The position numbers were made by a program, and so were the translations under genes. Below, piece after piece: positions 9,465 to 20,505 of a DNA stretch of 64,000 nt. Each line of letters begins with the position of its first letter. The stretch's first letter is position 1. The DNA comes from Pegoplata infirma. Its lineage: Eukaryota; Arthropoda; Insecta; Diptera; Anthomyiidae. The notes beneath the pieces were generated by a model. That model worked only from the letters and a program-made list of their open reading frames with translations. It made no database searches and was not told the origin of the DNA. The stretch is from NCBI GenBank assembly GCA_963921195.1, contig OY992537.1, forward strand, positions 12,825,716 through 12,889,715, in the 5' to 3' direction.

Positions 9465-12284
9465 CACTGTGCTACACCAAAAATATGCAGGGGTTCTCAT
9501 ATGAAAATTCGGGTTGGTTGGAGTCCATAGAGTACTGATATACTCATAGTTTTTCTGGATCACTTCGTTAAGTACGTTTTTTATTGGCAAATGTGTTGAA
9601 AAACGGCAATTCTTAAATTACAACTTTAAAAATTTATTACTTTGTTAGTTTGCAACCGATTTTCGATTTTATGGATTTTTTTGAAATGTATAAGTCTTAC
9701 CTTTTAAACAAAACAAAAATATTAAAAATCGATCAAGAATTGGCTGAGCTACGATCGTTTAAGTTAAAAAAAATCCAATTTTTTGAAAAATTTGTCATGT
9801 TCTTTATACTCTAAGTTGAAAGTGCATCATTAAACAATTTTTGTTTTATTTTTGTATAAAAGTATAGTAAAGTAGCTTTCCAAAACACCAAAAAACATAA
9901 CAATCGGTTAAAAAATGAATGAGTTATGATAAGTTTTGTGATATGACATTTTTAATTTTTTTCAGAAATGCTTGTAATTCAGGTATTATTCATAAATCTT
10001 ATTGCTAGTAGTAATTTTATGTGCCTATGCATATAAATAAGAGATGGTAACATAATTAGATTTGTGCGTGATTGACACATGATCACAAGTGAGCGTGATT
10101 GTAAATCAATTTTACTCACGTCGTTGTGAGTGAGTGTCAGTGGAATAAAAAAGTGTGAGTGAAATAAAAAAAAATTTCAGAACCCGTTCTGAAATTTTCC
10201 ATTTTTTAAAAAAGTCAATTTATAAAAAATCCGGCCACATTTGTTTTTTTTTTTAATTTTTTTTAAAGATTAGATGTTTGTCTAAGAGATGGTCACGTGA
10301 GTGAATTTTAACTTTCACTCAATCACGAGCATAATTTTTCTTCTAACACTCACTTACAATCACGTGTGTAAATTTAATACAACTCACACTCACGTACGCC
10401 GATGCAAGAGTCACTCACGCTAACGGTGACTCACACTCACGATATTCTTATTTATACTAAAAATAATTTCAAAATTTTCAGCAAAATCTAAAATTTTACA
10501 TTTGTTTTGATTTTTTCGGGACGAAATCTGAAGTTAAGCAAAACTTTACATTTTTTTGTTGCTTTTTTTGGAATGGAAGGAAATATGAAGAGAAAATAAA
10601 TCACGCAAAGTCACGCAAAAAATCAACTCACGCTCACTCTTTCAAGCAATAATCTTTCTCACACTCACTCACAATCACGTGAGTAAAATTGAATTCAGTC
10701 ACACTCACGCTCTTATCTGCTCATGTTCCCATCTCTAATTTGTCTATCCACACAAAAAAATTGTAATGTGTTTTTTTCGTTATTTTCGAGAAATCGCATT
10801 TGAATTTTGAATTTCATGACAATTTGGTAATTTGCTTGGTTCAACGTAGCGTATGACTAATGCAAATATTTAATAGTCATTCGCTACGTTGAAACAAGAA
10901 AATACAAGCAAATTACAAAATTGTTATGAAAATTAATATTCAAATGCGATTTTCTCAAAAAAACATATGTCTGAATTTATTTGTGTGGATAGACAAACAT
11001 CTAAGCTTAAAAAAAAAGTGGCCTGGTTTTTGATTAATTGACTTTTTTTAAAAATGCAAAAATTTCAGAACTAATTCTGAAAATTTTCAAAAAAAAAAAA
11101 AAATTTAATCGATGTTTGAGATTGTGGTGCATTCCGTTTTAATTTAATAAATATTTAAACAAGGTAACTCAACACAAATTTTACCATTTTTCCAATATTT
11201 GACCTCCTAAGTCAAGTTTTTGAAAAATTTTAAAACCAAAAACGCAATTTTCTTAGCTCCATATAGGGCTATTCATACAACCTGTTCAGAAATTTACGGT
11301 ACACATGTTTTTTTTTTTGCTGGATATTTGGTGTGGAATGCCTCATACGTTTATTTATAAATAGGTAAAATTTTCATCAAATGATCCTACGTTTCAAAAA
11401 TGTTTGCGAACGTACAACTTTTACTGTCATAAAAATGTTGCAGGTATTACTTCTCAAAAAAGATTTTTTACTTAAACGAGCCTATTTTCAATCTATTCTC
11501 AATATTTTTGTTTTTAAGAAGTAACACTCATATTTTTCAAACAAAACCAAAAAATTATAAATGGGATTTAGAAGCAACTGACACGCCCATTTTTTTTTAT
11601 TCCACTCACTCACAACCACGTGAGTAAAATTGATTTTCAATCACGCTCACTTGTGATCATGTGTCAATCACGCACAAATCTTATTATGTTACCATCTCTT
11701 GTTTATATGCATAGGCACATAAAATTACTACTAGCAATAAGATTTATGAATAATACCTGAATTACAAGCATTTCTGAAAAAAATTAAAAATGTCATATCA
11801 CAAAACTTAGCATAACTCATTCATTTTTTAACCGATTGTTATGTTTTTTGGTGTTTTGGAAAGCTACTTTACTATACTTTTATACAAAAATAAAACAAAA
11901 ATTGTTTAATGATGCACTTTCAACTTAGAGTATAAAGAACATGACAAATTTTTCAAAAAATTGGTTTTTTTTTAACTTAAACGATCGTAACTCAGCCAAT
12001 TCTTGATCGATTTTTAATATTTTTGTTTTGTTTAAAAGGTAAGACTTATTCCTTTCAAAAAAATCCATAAAATCGAAAATCGGTTGCAAACTAACAAAGT
12101 AATAATTTTTTAAAGTTGTAATTTAAGAATTGCCGTTTTTCAACACATTTGCCAATAAAAAACGTACTTAACGAAGTGATCCAGAAAAACTATGAGTATA
12201 TCAGTACTCTATGGACTCCAACCAACCCGAATTTTCATATGAGAACCCCTGCATATTTTATTTTTGGTCATTTGTAGCACAGTG
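9465..12284. mobile_element. 2.8-kb foldback element with ~680-bp inverted arms
   Basis: The left arm (about 9465-10160) is mirrored by the right arm (about 11590-12284); for example 'GGGTTGGTTGGAGTCC' pairs with 'GGACTCCAACCAACCC'. The termini are CACTGTGCTAC / GTAGCACAGTG, flanked by TTA on both sides (9462-9464 and 12285-12287). The middle repeats 'CACTCACG'/'CGTGAGTG' motifs and includes the palindromic MITE at 10747-10989. No transposase is present. The empty-site sequence can be seen at 48130-48175. Confidence 0.88.
10747..10989. mobile_element. Palindromic MITE, TCCACACAAA ends
   Basis: The ends TCCACACAAAAAAATT and AATTTATTTGTGTGGA are flanked by TA. The arms of about 115 bp pair around 'AATATTT', for example 'TTCAACGTAGCG' with 'CGCTACGTTGAA'. 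A second copy is the core of 37262-39540, where homology reaches further on both sides, so this may be the centre of a longer foldback. Confidence 0.75.
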
Positions 12285-12289
12285 TTATT

Positions 12290-12875
12290 TTTCAACAAAA
12301 AATTTTTTTTTCATCATTGTTTTTTTTCATCAATTTTTTTTTTCCATCATTTTTTTTTTCATCAATTTTTTTTTCATCAAACTTAATTTTTTTCATCAAA
12401 TTTTTTTTTTCATAAATTTTTTTTTTCATCATTTTTTTTTTCGTTTTTTTTTTCATAAAACATTTTTTCATCAAATTTTTTTTTTTCATCAATTTTTTTT
12501 TTCATCAATTTTTTTTTTTTCATCAAATTTTTTTTTTCATAAATTTTTTTTTTCTTTTCATCAAATTCTTTTTTCATAAATTTTTTTTTCTTTTCATCAA
12601 ATTTTTTTTTTCTTTCATAAATGTTTTTTTCATAAATTTTTTTTTTCATTATTTTTTTTTTTTCATCAAATTTTTTTTTTTCATTAATTTTTTTTTTATC
12701 AAATTTTTTTTTTCATCAAATTTTTTTTTTCATAAATTTTTTTTATCATATTTTTTTCATCAAATTTTTTATTATCAAATTTTTTCTCACCAAAAAATTT
12801 TTTTTTTCATATTTTTTTTCATCAATTTTTTTACATGAAAAATTTTTTCTTTTCATCAAAAAATGAAAAACTACT
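12290..12875. repeat. Simple repeat TTTTTTTCATCAAA, ~590 bp
   Basis: Degenerate units of 11-17 bases alternate poly-T with CATCAA or CATAAA. The reverse-complement array occurs in the C repeat at about 47700-48130, with short versions at 33541-33715, 34255-34330 and 58470-58570. The long frames rich in Phe/Ile/His or Lys/Glu/Met here are consequences of the repeat. Confidence 0.9.
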
Positions 12876-13319
12876 TTTTTACCAAGTCTAAGCTTTTCGC
12901 ATAAAAATTTTCCATTTGTTTATCAAATGTAAGTAAAACAAGTGAGAGTGTTTTATTCTTTGGTGCCGAATCTTTTATATTCTCCAAAATGTAAAAACAC
13001 TTTTCTGCACTTATCTTTGCACTCACTTAAGAAATGCACAGCTCTTTTGGTTTTTTAATGGGGTCCTCGACTGATATTTCAATTCGTTTTGCATGGAATA
13101 GCAAAGTAATATAACATTATTTTTCTAAAACTTTGCTTTGGCAAAAAAAAAAAAAACATTATCATGATTTAATGTTTTGGGCAAGAGTACAAAACTCGCA
13201 GGCATTTTTGATCAATACTTTGGAAGATATGGGCGTTAAAAAAAAGCGATTTTTTTGACAATATTGATTTTTAGACAGTGTTTTATACCATTTTTGTACT
13301 CGGAAACCGTAAGTCGTAG

Positions 13320-14990
13320 AAAAAATGCCTGCGAATTGTGTTCCTTAGCCCAAAACCTTAAATTATGGTAATGTTTTGCTGAAGATCTACACCATTTTCA
13401 ATTGTATTTCAGAAATAGTCAAGTTATTTTCAGAAATAGTCAATTGTATTTCAGATTTTCCAATTGTATTTCAGAAATAGTCAATTGTATTTCAGATTTT
13501 CCAATTGTATTTCAGAAATAGTCAAGTGTATTTCAGATTTTCCAATTGAATTTCAGAAATAGTCAATTGTATTTCAGATTTTCCAATTGTATTTCAGAAA
13601 TAGTCAATTGTATTTCAGATTTTTCCAAATGTATTTCAGAAATTGCCAATTGTATTTCAGATTTTTCCAATTGTATTTCAGAAATAGTCAATTGTATTTC
13701 AGAAATAGTCAATTGTAATTTAGAAATTAATCAATTGTATTTCAGAAATAGTCAATTGTATTTCAGAAATAGTCAATTGTATTTCAGAAATAGTCAATTG
13801 TATTTCAGAAATATCCAATTGTATTTCAGATGTTATCAAATGTATTTCAGATATATCCAATTGTATTTCAGAAATAGTCAATTGTTTTTCAGAAATAGTC
13901 AATTGTATTTCAGAAAAACTAATATTAACTCCATATATATTGTAGGGTAAACTCATTTTAATTCTGAAATACAATTGGAAATTTCTGAAATACAATTGGA
14001 AATTTCTGAAATACAATTGACTATTTCTGAAATACAATTGACTATTTCTGAAATACATTTGTTAACATCTGAAATACAATTGACTATTTCTGAAATACAA
14101 ATGACTATTTCTGAAATACAATTGACTATTTCTGAAATACAATTGACTATCTCTGAAATACAATTGAAATATTTCTGAAATACAATTGACTATTTCTGAA
14201 ATACAATTGACTATTTCTGAAATACAATTGACTATTTCTGAAATACAATTGACTATTTCTGAAATGCAATTTATTCATTTCTGAAATACAATTGACTATT
14301 TCTGAAATACAATTGACTACTTCTGAAATACAATTGGAAAAATCTGAAATACATTTGACTATTTCTGAAATACAATTGTAAAATCTGAAATACAATTGAC
14401 TATTTCTGAAATTCAATTGGAAAATCTGAAATACAATTGACTATTTCTGAAATACAATTGGAAAATCTGAAATACAATTGACTATTTCTGAAATACAAAT
14501 GGAAAATCTGAAATACAATTGACTATTTCTGAAATACAATTGGAAAATCTGAAATACAATTGACTATTTCTGAAATACAATTGAAAATGGTGTAGATGTA
14601 CTTGCCAAAGAAAAGTTTTTTTTTAGAAAAAATAATGTTATTTGCCATTCCATGCAAAATGAATTGAAATATCGGCCGAGGACCCCATTAAGTTTATATA
14701 CTATTGATCCATTTATAAGACAATCTAGCTATTTATGTCCGTCCGTCTGTCTGTGGAAAGCAAGATGCAAAGATCCAAAAAGAGCTATAAATTTAGTAAA
14801 TAAGTGCAAAAAAGTTTTTTTTTTTAAATTTTGGAGAGTATAAATGATTCGGCACAGAAGAATTTAACACTCTCACTTGTTTTTTTTTTTTTGTAAAAAA
14901 AAAATTTTTTTTTTGGATAAAAAAAATTTTTGATGAAGAAAAAAAAAAATTTATCAAAAAAATAACTGAATTTTTATTTATTTCGTTTTG
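13320..14990 (+). mobile_element. C-family repeat split by a palindromic minisatellite
   Basis: Segments 13320-13389 and 14593-14990 together match C at 47349-47690: 'ATGCCTGCGAATT', 'GTAATGTTTTGC', then 'GTACTTGCCAAAG', 'GAGGACCCCATTAA', 'GGAGAGTATAAA' and 'GATTCGGCAC'. The repeat faces the copy ending at 13212, so the two C copies form a head-to-head pair. Confidence 0.7.
13390..14592. repeat. 1.2-kb palindromic minisatellite inside TA-flanked ends
   Basis: The ends CACCATTTTCAATTG / CAATTGAAAATGGTG are flanked by TA (13388-13389, 14593-14594). Between them two arrays of about 20-21 bp units run in opposite directions. The left arm (about 13398-13915) repeats 'CAATTGTATTTCAGAAATAG' and a 'CAGATTTTCCAATTGTATTT' variant. 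The right arm (about 13966-14585) is the reverse complement. Roughly 25 and 30 units are present, so the whole forms one long inverted repeat. ORFs over it are artefacts. Confidence 0.9.
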
Positions 14991-16693
14991 AGTCCATATT
15001 AATTATTTCTGAGAAAAATAATTGTTGTTCAATAAGAAAATCTGAAAAAAATTAAATGACAACACACACAGGCTAAGTGGAGAACTCGACAGCTTTCGGA
15101 AGATGTCACACTTCCATCATCAGCACTCCTTCGTTTGCCATACACTTGATGTCTGTCAGATTCAAATTAACTATTTAAATTAAACTTTTGAAAAATTCAA
15201 GTCTTGAAAATGTCCGTTAGGTTGGAATTCTTGTTTCATATTTCTAATTCTTAAAAATATCACTAAACTGCAATGCACCTTATGAGTTGTGTTGTAATTT
15301 GAAAAGAAATTACCTTTTACATCCAAATATGTATACAAACATTAGTATATTTAAACGGCAATGTGAGTAATTCGACAAAAGTGCTAAAAACTTTCAGATT
15401 TTAATTTACCTCCTTCTTCCAGAAAAAAGTCTTTTGAATTCATAATAGCTGCGTTGTTTTGTATTTTTTTTTGCAAAAATTACTAAGAAAAAGTTTTTTT
15501 TTTTTTGCAAATATTTTGTTATGGAATTCATTAATTAATTTCAACATGTTTCATCCCTAACCCATGGCTCATTAATGAGTTACATGTTGTGCTAGTCATG
15601 TTTATTATACAATATATGTAGGCTTAATTGGCATTAAGTTTTTCTTGGACTTATATTATGTGCTGTCCAGCTAATGAATAAAGAAATGTGTAAACAACTT
15701 TTTTTTATAATTTTGGCAACATAAGGTGGTTAAAGGAAATCAAATTCTTAGCCCACATTTAGGAATATTTTAGTAAAATTTAATTAACAGTTCAGTTTAA
15801 GTTTTGTGAAAAAAAAAGAGATTAAGTTTTTTAACACTTAAATTTAATGCATACTTTTAGGATTGAATTTTCTTTAAATTTTAAAAACTGCTTTTAGGAC
15901 TAAAAAAACTTTTTGTTTCTATATTTTTTTCTCCCCCTAAAGTATGCTATGTTTTTTGTTTGTTCGTTTTTTTGTAATACAAACATTTTTTTACAATGAT
16001 ATAAAAACGTTTTAATACATAATATTTATGTTAACACATTAGATTGTTTTTTTTTTTGTTGCTGTTGTACTGTTTTTGTTGTAGTTACTTTGTATATTAT
16101 GTTTATTTAAAAGAACTGAAATAAATACAAACATCAAGATAAAGTAAAAAGTAAACTTAAGTAAAGCTTAGCTAAAATATAAAGAAACAAAAACAAAAAA
16201 AAAATAAAGGAAAAGAAATCTTAATCCAATAAAAATATTCGTTTCTTTTTTTTTCTGTACATACAAATAAACAAAGACATAACACTCATACACTTATACA
16301 ACGAAAAAGGTAAAAAATACGTCTAAAAAAATTAAATCTGTTTAGCTTAAACAACAACAAAAGAATCTTGCAAGGAAGGTAACCTGAAAAAAAAATAAGA
16401 AAATGTAAAGGTTACAAAAAATTAAATCTGGAAGAAAATTTGCTGATTTTGAACTCGCTAAAAAATTAGTAAAAATGTAGTAGGGTATATATGAAACTTG
16501 AGTTGCTGAGACTTAGCCAAATTTTTATACGTTTGGCGTATATAAAATTTATAAACTGGTGGATGTGTAAAAACCAGCTGTGCCAAATCTTTTTTTACTA
16601 TCCGAAATATAAAAAAAAAATTGCGGAGAACTTTTCAAAGGGGGTGGATGTCATGGTGAGTACATTTATATGAAAGGTGAAACAATTTTATCA
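14991..16693. other. Unassigned A+T-rich DNA
   Basis: No element ends, arrays or supported genes are recognised. The stretch contains ordinary-looking low-complexity DNA with several poly-T runs and looks less repetitive than its neighbours; it may be host sequence. Confidence 0.5.
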
Positions 16694-16701
16694 TTATTTA
16701 T

Positions 16702-17753
16702 TAGGGATGTGCGATTAATCGAATAATTAATTTTTTGATTAATCAGTATTTTGATTAATCAATTAATCGATTAATCATACTTTATGATTAATCATAACTA
16801 TGATTAATCAAGTAATTTGAATTTTGAATATTCAAATTTGAATAATTTTATTCATTTTGAAAAATCTTGAAAACAACAAACATAGAAAAATATTTTGTAC
16901 AAACAAAAGCATTTATTTATTTAGACTGAAATAAAAATAGAAAATTAAAGTCCAGCGAAAGGACAATATTGGGTCTAAACATTTAAGGCAGAATGATATG
17001 CTTCCAAAGCATGCGCGGTGCATCTGACAATAAGATCAGCACATCATTTTAATGCACCCATGTTCAATATAATTATTAAAGATTAATGGTTCATTGCGAC
17101 GAAAGAGTCACAGATCATGTACAATATGTTTTTGGCCCCGGCTGCATATATCTAATGGCCCCATTATATTAATATTTAGGTCAATAAATGTTTGGAGTCA
17201 TATGGGATCCACTTCTTTTTAGATTTAATATTTATTCGACACAAAATTTATTTAATTTTCTCAAAATCTGTGGATTTTTTTTAACTGTTGTGAGATTTTA
17301 TAGCATCTTCTAAAAGTTACCACATTACGAAGATTTTTTATAGATGATCTGCCTGGATCTTCTTTAATACAGAAGGGTTTATTTGAATTTGGGTTAGGAA
17401 TTAGGGTCCAAGTTAGTCCAAAGATTTACTAAAACGTTGAAGCTTTTAATTTTCTTTTAATATCTTTAAAAACATATTAAAATGTATTTACAAAATTGTT
17501 CGAGCCCAAAAAATTAAAAAGCAAAACAAAAAATAACAAAATATAAACAAACAAAATTTATTCAATTATTCAAATTTTTGAATATTCAACTTTCTGATTA
17601 ATCAATTAATCATGAGTTTTGATTATTCAAAATTGAAATTAATCGATTAATCATTGTTTTGATTAATCAGAATTTATGATTAATCGATTAATTGATTAAT
17701 CAGAATTTTGATTAATCAGAGTGCTCGAATAATCGATTAATCGCACATCCCTA
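16702..17753. mobile_element. hAT-like element, 8-bp TSD TTATTTAT, GATTAATC-rich ends
   Basis: The ends are TAGGGATGTGCGATTAATCG and CGATTAATCGCACATCCCTA, flanked by exact TTATTTAT at 16694-16701 and 17754-17761. TIR and TSD both fit hAT transposons. About 100 bp at each side is dense in GATTAATC, a self-complementary motif. The interior (about 16900-17560) shows no transposase, so this 1052-bp copy is non-autonomous. Confidence 0.92.
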
Positions 17754-18872
17754 TTATTTATATAAAAATAAAACAAATACACTTGTGCTTGCGCTTTGTA
17801 AGAACACATCGGAATTTTATTTAAGAGGCGGTTAAAGTTTCCCAGCTTTGGTCTGTTCTTGCATCTGTTTGGTCTGTTCTAGCGTTTTTTTGTGCGCTTA
17901 AAATAGGCGGACACTTCCCCCTCCCGGAAAATGTTTACTGATTTATTTATTTATTATGCTTTTTTCACTAAAGTGATACTACTTTATCATTATTTAAACA
18001 ATTTTTTTGTATCCACGCCCTAAAAAGGGGGCGGGCCAAAAAAAAACAAAATTTTTTAGTGTCCCGGTCCTAGTGCAGGACTCTTAATTTCTTCTTGCGA
18101 AAACATGTTTCATTTGTTTAACAAAAATATAAAACAACACGTTAAAAAAATTGTGTTTTTCAGACGTTGGTTTAGGTCCACAAGGCAGAATTTGTTTCCC
18201 CCTGCCATAGGACATATTCGTGCTAAATTTCAGGAGGCTAGCTCTTTTTTTGTGAACTGCGTCGTGCCATATACAGACAGACGGACAGGCGGACATTCAA
18301 AGAATGTCTTAAAATCGATCAATAATATATGGGGCATTCCAGGCCAAATTACTCACTTTTAGACCCGACCCCCTTCGATTAATTATTGATATGTTTTAGT
18401 ACGTATTAAATGCAACTTGTTCTCAAATTTTTAGCTTTTTATACGAAGTTGGTGTTGAGTAATCAATTTTTTAAAATGGCGATTTTTTCAAAAAAATTAA
18501 AAAAATCGGATTGTATAGATACCTGGGGAAGTTGTAATAACTTGGCTAATTTTCAACCGATTTAAGTTTTTAGTACCTTATTAGAGATGGATTTTACTCC
18601 ATATTATAATTCTAACCACTTGAATTTATACTTAACTTAAAATACCAAAAAAATTGCGAAAACAGAAAAAAATCATATTTTTCCTTGTAACCGTGTTTTA
18701 AATTTCAAGGCCCATGTGGAAAGCCTTACCCATGTCCGATCGTCCTTAAATTTTGAGAGACGTATTTTTACATCAAAATGAATATATTTAGGGTAAGCTA
18801 GGCTCAGTATCTACCAATTTTGTTTTTTGAAGCACCATATAAAATAAATCAGAGTCAAAAAATTAAAGGTGC

Positions 18873-20057
18873 AATTATCAATGTTCCTTATATTTTGATA
18901 AATTTTTTATATAATTTTATGCGAAATTTGGACCTCTATTTTTATATAACAATAGCAAATTTATATAATCAGATATAATTATATACAACTATATCAAGTT
19001 ATATAAAACAATATATAATTTTATAAAGTTATATAAAATTATATCAAGTTTTATATAAATCATAAAATTTGGTTTTGATTATATAAAATTTTATATAATT
19101 TTATGTAACTTTATATAGTTTTATACAGCTTTATACAATTTTATATATTTTTATATAATTATATCTGATTATATAAATTTGCTGTTGTTATATAAAAATA
19201 GGGGTCCAAATTTCGCATAAAATTATATAAAAAATTTATTAAAATACCCGAGTAAAAAAGATTATATATAATTTTACTTACTTTTATATAAACATATATT
19301 ATTTCATAAATTTATACGTAAATATTTTTGCTATCATATAAGATTATATATATTTACACTTCGCATTTTTTTCTTATATAAAATTATATAAAAGAAAATG
19401 TTAAGTTATACATAATAACATATGATTAGAGTTAGTTTATATAATTACATATGAAATATAAAATTCTGTCTGTTTTTTTATATAATTTAATATAACAAAA
19501 TATTTGAAGACATTTTATATAAAACTTTATGCAACTTTTTTCTGAATCATATGTTATCTTATATGAGTAAAATTAAAAAAAAAAACTAAGTCCTTTATAT
19601 TTAATTTGATATAACTTTTGAACATTTTTCTAAGTCCAATTTTTTTTTTTTTTTTTTGAAGTTCCAAAACTAAACCTTAAACATTTTTTTAAAAAATTTT
19701 ATATGTTATTATATATAATGCAAAATTTATAAAAAAAATCTAAGTTCTTTATATATAATTTAATATAATTTTTTTTTTGGGATTTTTTTTTATTAAAATT
19801 TTTTTTTTGTAATATTTTTTTTATTTAATTATATATAATTACATAAATTTTTCTAAAAAAGGGGCCAATTTTCGCATCAAATCATATAAAATTATATTAA
19901 AATCACATCAAATTATATAAAATTTAATGCAACTTTATATGGTTTTATCGACTCATTTTTCGCATCAAATTCTATATGAATATATATGATGTCTTTATAT
20001 AATTAAATATAAACATATATAATCTTTTTTACTCGGGTATAAGGAACATTGATCAAA
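18873..20057. repeat. TATATAA-rich inverted repeat interrupted by a CCCGAGTAAAAA element
   Basis: 'ATCAATGTTCCTTATA' (18872) pairs with 'TATAAGGAACATTGATC' (20040), and 'GCGAAATTTGGACC' (18921) with 'GGTCCAAATTTCGC' (19203). The right arm is cut at 19246 and continues at 20038 across the nested element. Removing the insert plus one TA restores the right arm. Confidence 0.8.
19247..20037. mobile_element. TA-flanked MITE, CCCGAGTAAAAA ends
   Basis: The ends CCCGAGTAAAAAAG and CTTTTTTACTCGGG are flanked by TA (19245-19246, 20038-20039). The interior consists of ATATA-rich pieces with 'TTTTCGCATCAAATTC'-type segments. A second full copy is 41092-41954, and a third right end is seen at about 20168. 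Confidence 0.88.
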
Positions 20058-20505
20058 TTTTATATAGTTTTATCGACTCATATTTCGCATCAAATTCTAT
20101 ATAATTCTATTTAATCATATATGATGTTTATAAAATTATATACAACTATATAGGAACTTTTTACTCGGGATTTTCTAAGTCCTGAGAAAAATTCAAACAT
20201 CATATATCTGGACATATATGGAAGTGCATGTCATATATGTACAAATGTGTACATATATGAACATTTTTTTGTAAAATTTTTAAAGTTTTTTTTTGCGTTT
20301 TGGAGTAAAAAATTTCAGTTCAAAACTTTAGTTCAAATGCTTTTGGAATTTTTTTTTTTGAAAATTTTATAAGTCCCAGTATGTGCAGATGTGTGCATAT
20401 GTGTTTTCATACATCAACATATATGAAAAAAAAATCAAGAAATATTGCTTCATATATGTATTCATATGGAGCATATATGTTCACATATTTTTCATATGTG
20501 ATCAC

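Larger units (their letters stand above)
9323..13212 (-). mobile_element. C-family repeat split by a 2.8-kb foldback
   Basis: Compared with the uninterrupted C copy at 47330-48301 (opposite strand), it carries the same parts in order: 'AAGCTAACAATTAACG', 'CACCAGCTGGTGAATAA', a TTTTTTTCATCAAA array, 'GCCGAATCTTTTATATTCTC', 'GGGGTCCTCGACTGATATTT' and 'CTCGCAGGCATTTTT'. The foldback 9465-12284 sits between the first two and the array. The ORFs over the array are simple-sequence artefacts. Confidence 0.75.

Noticed and set aside
12211..12649. Frames of 66-122 codons rich in Phe/Ile/His or Lys/Glu
   Set aside because: They are translations of the TTTTTTTCATCAAA simple repeat on both strands, not genes.
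13546..14416. Frames of 67-134 codons with repeated NSQLYFR or ISEIQLT words
   Set aside because: They arise from the ~21-bp minisatellite (a multiple of three) and occur in several frames and both strands; no sign of selection for protein.
13398..14585. Regularly spaced repeats considered as a CRISPR-like array
   Set aside because: There are no unique spacers, the units abut directly, and the sequence is clearly eukaryotic repeat DNA.
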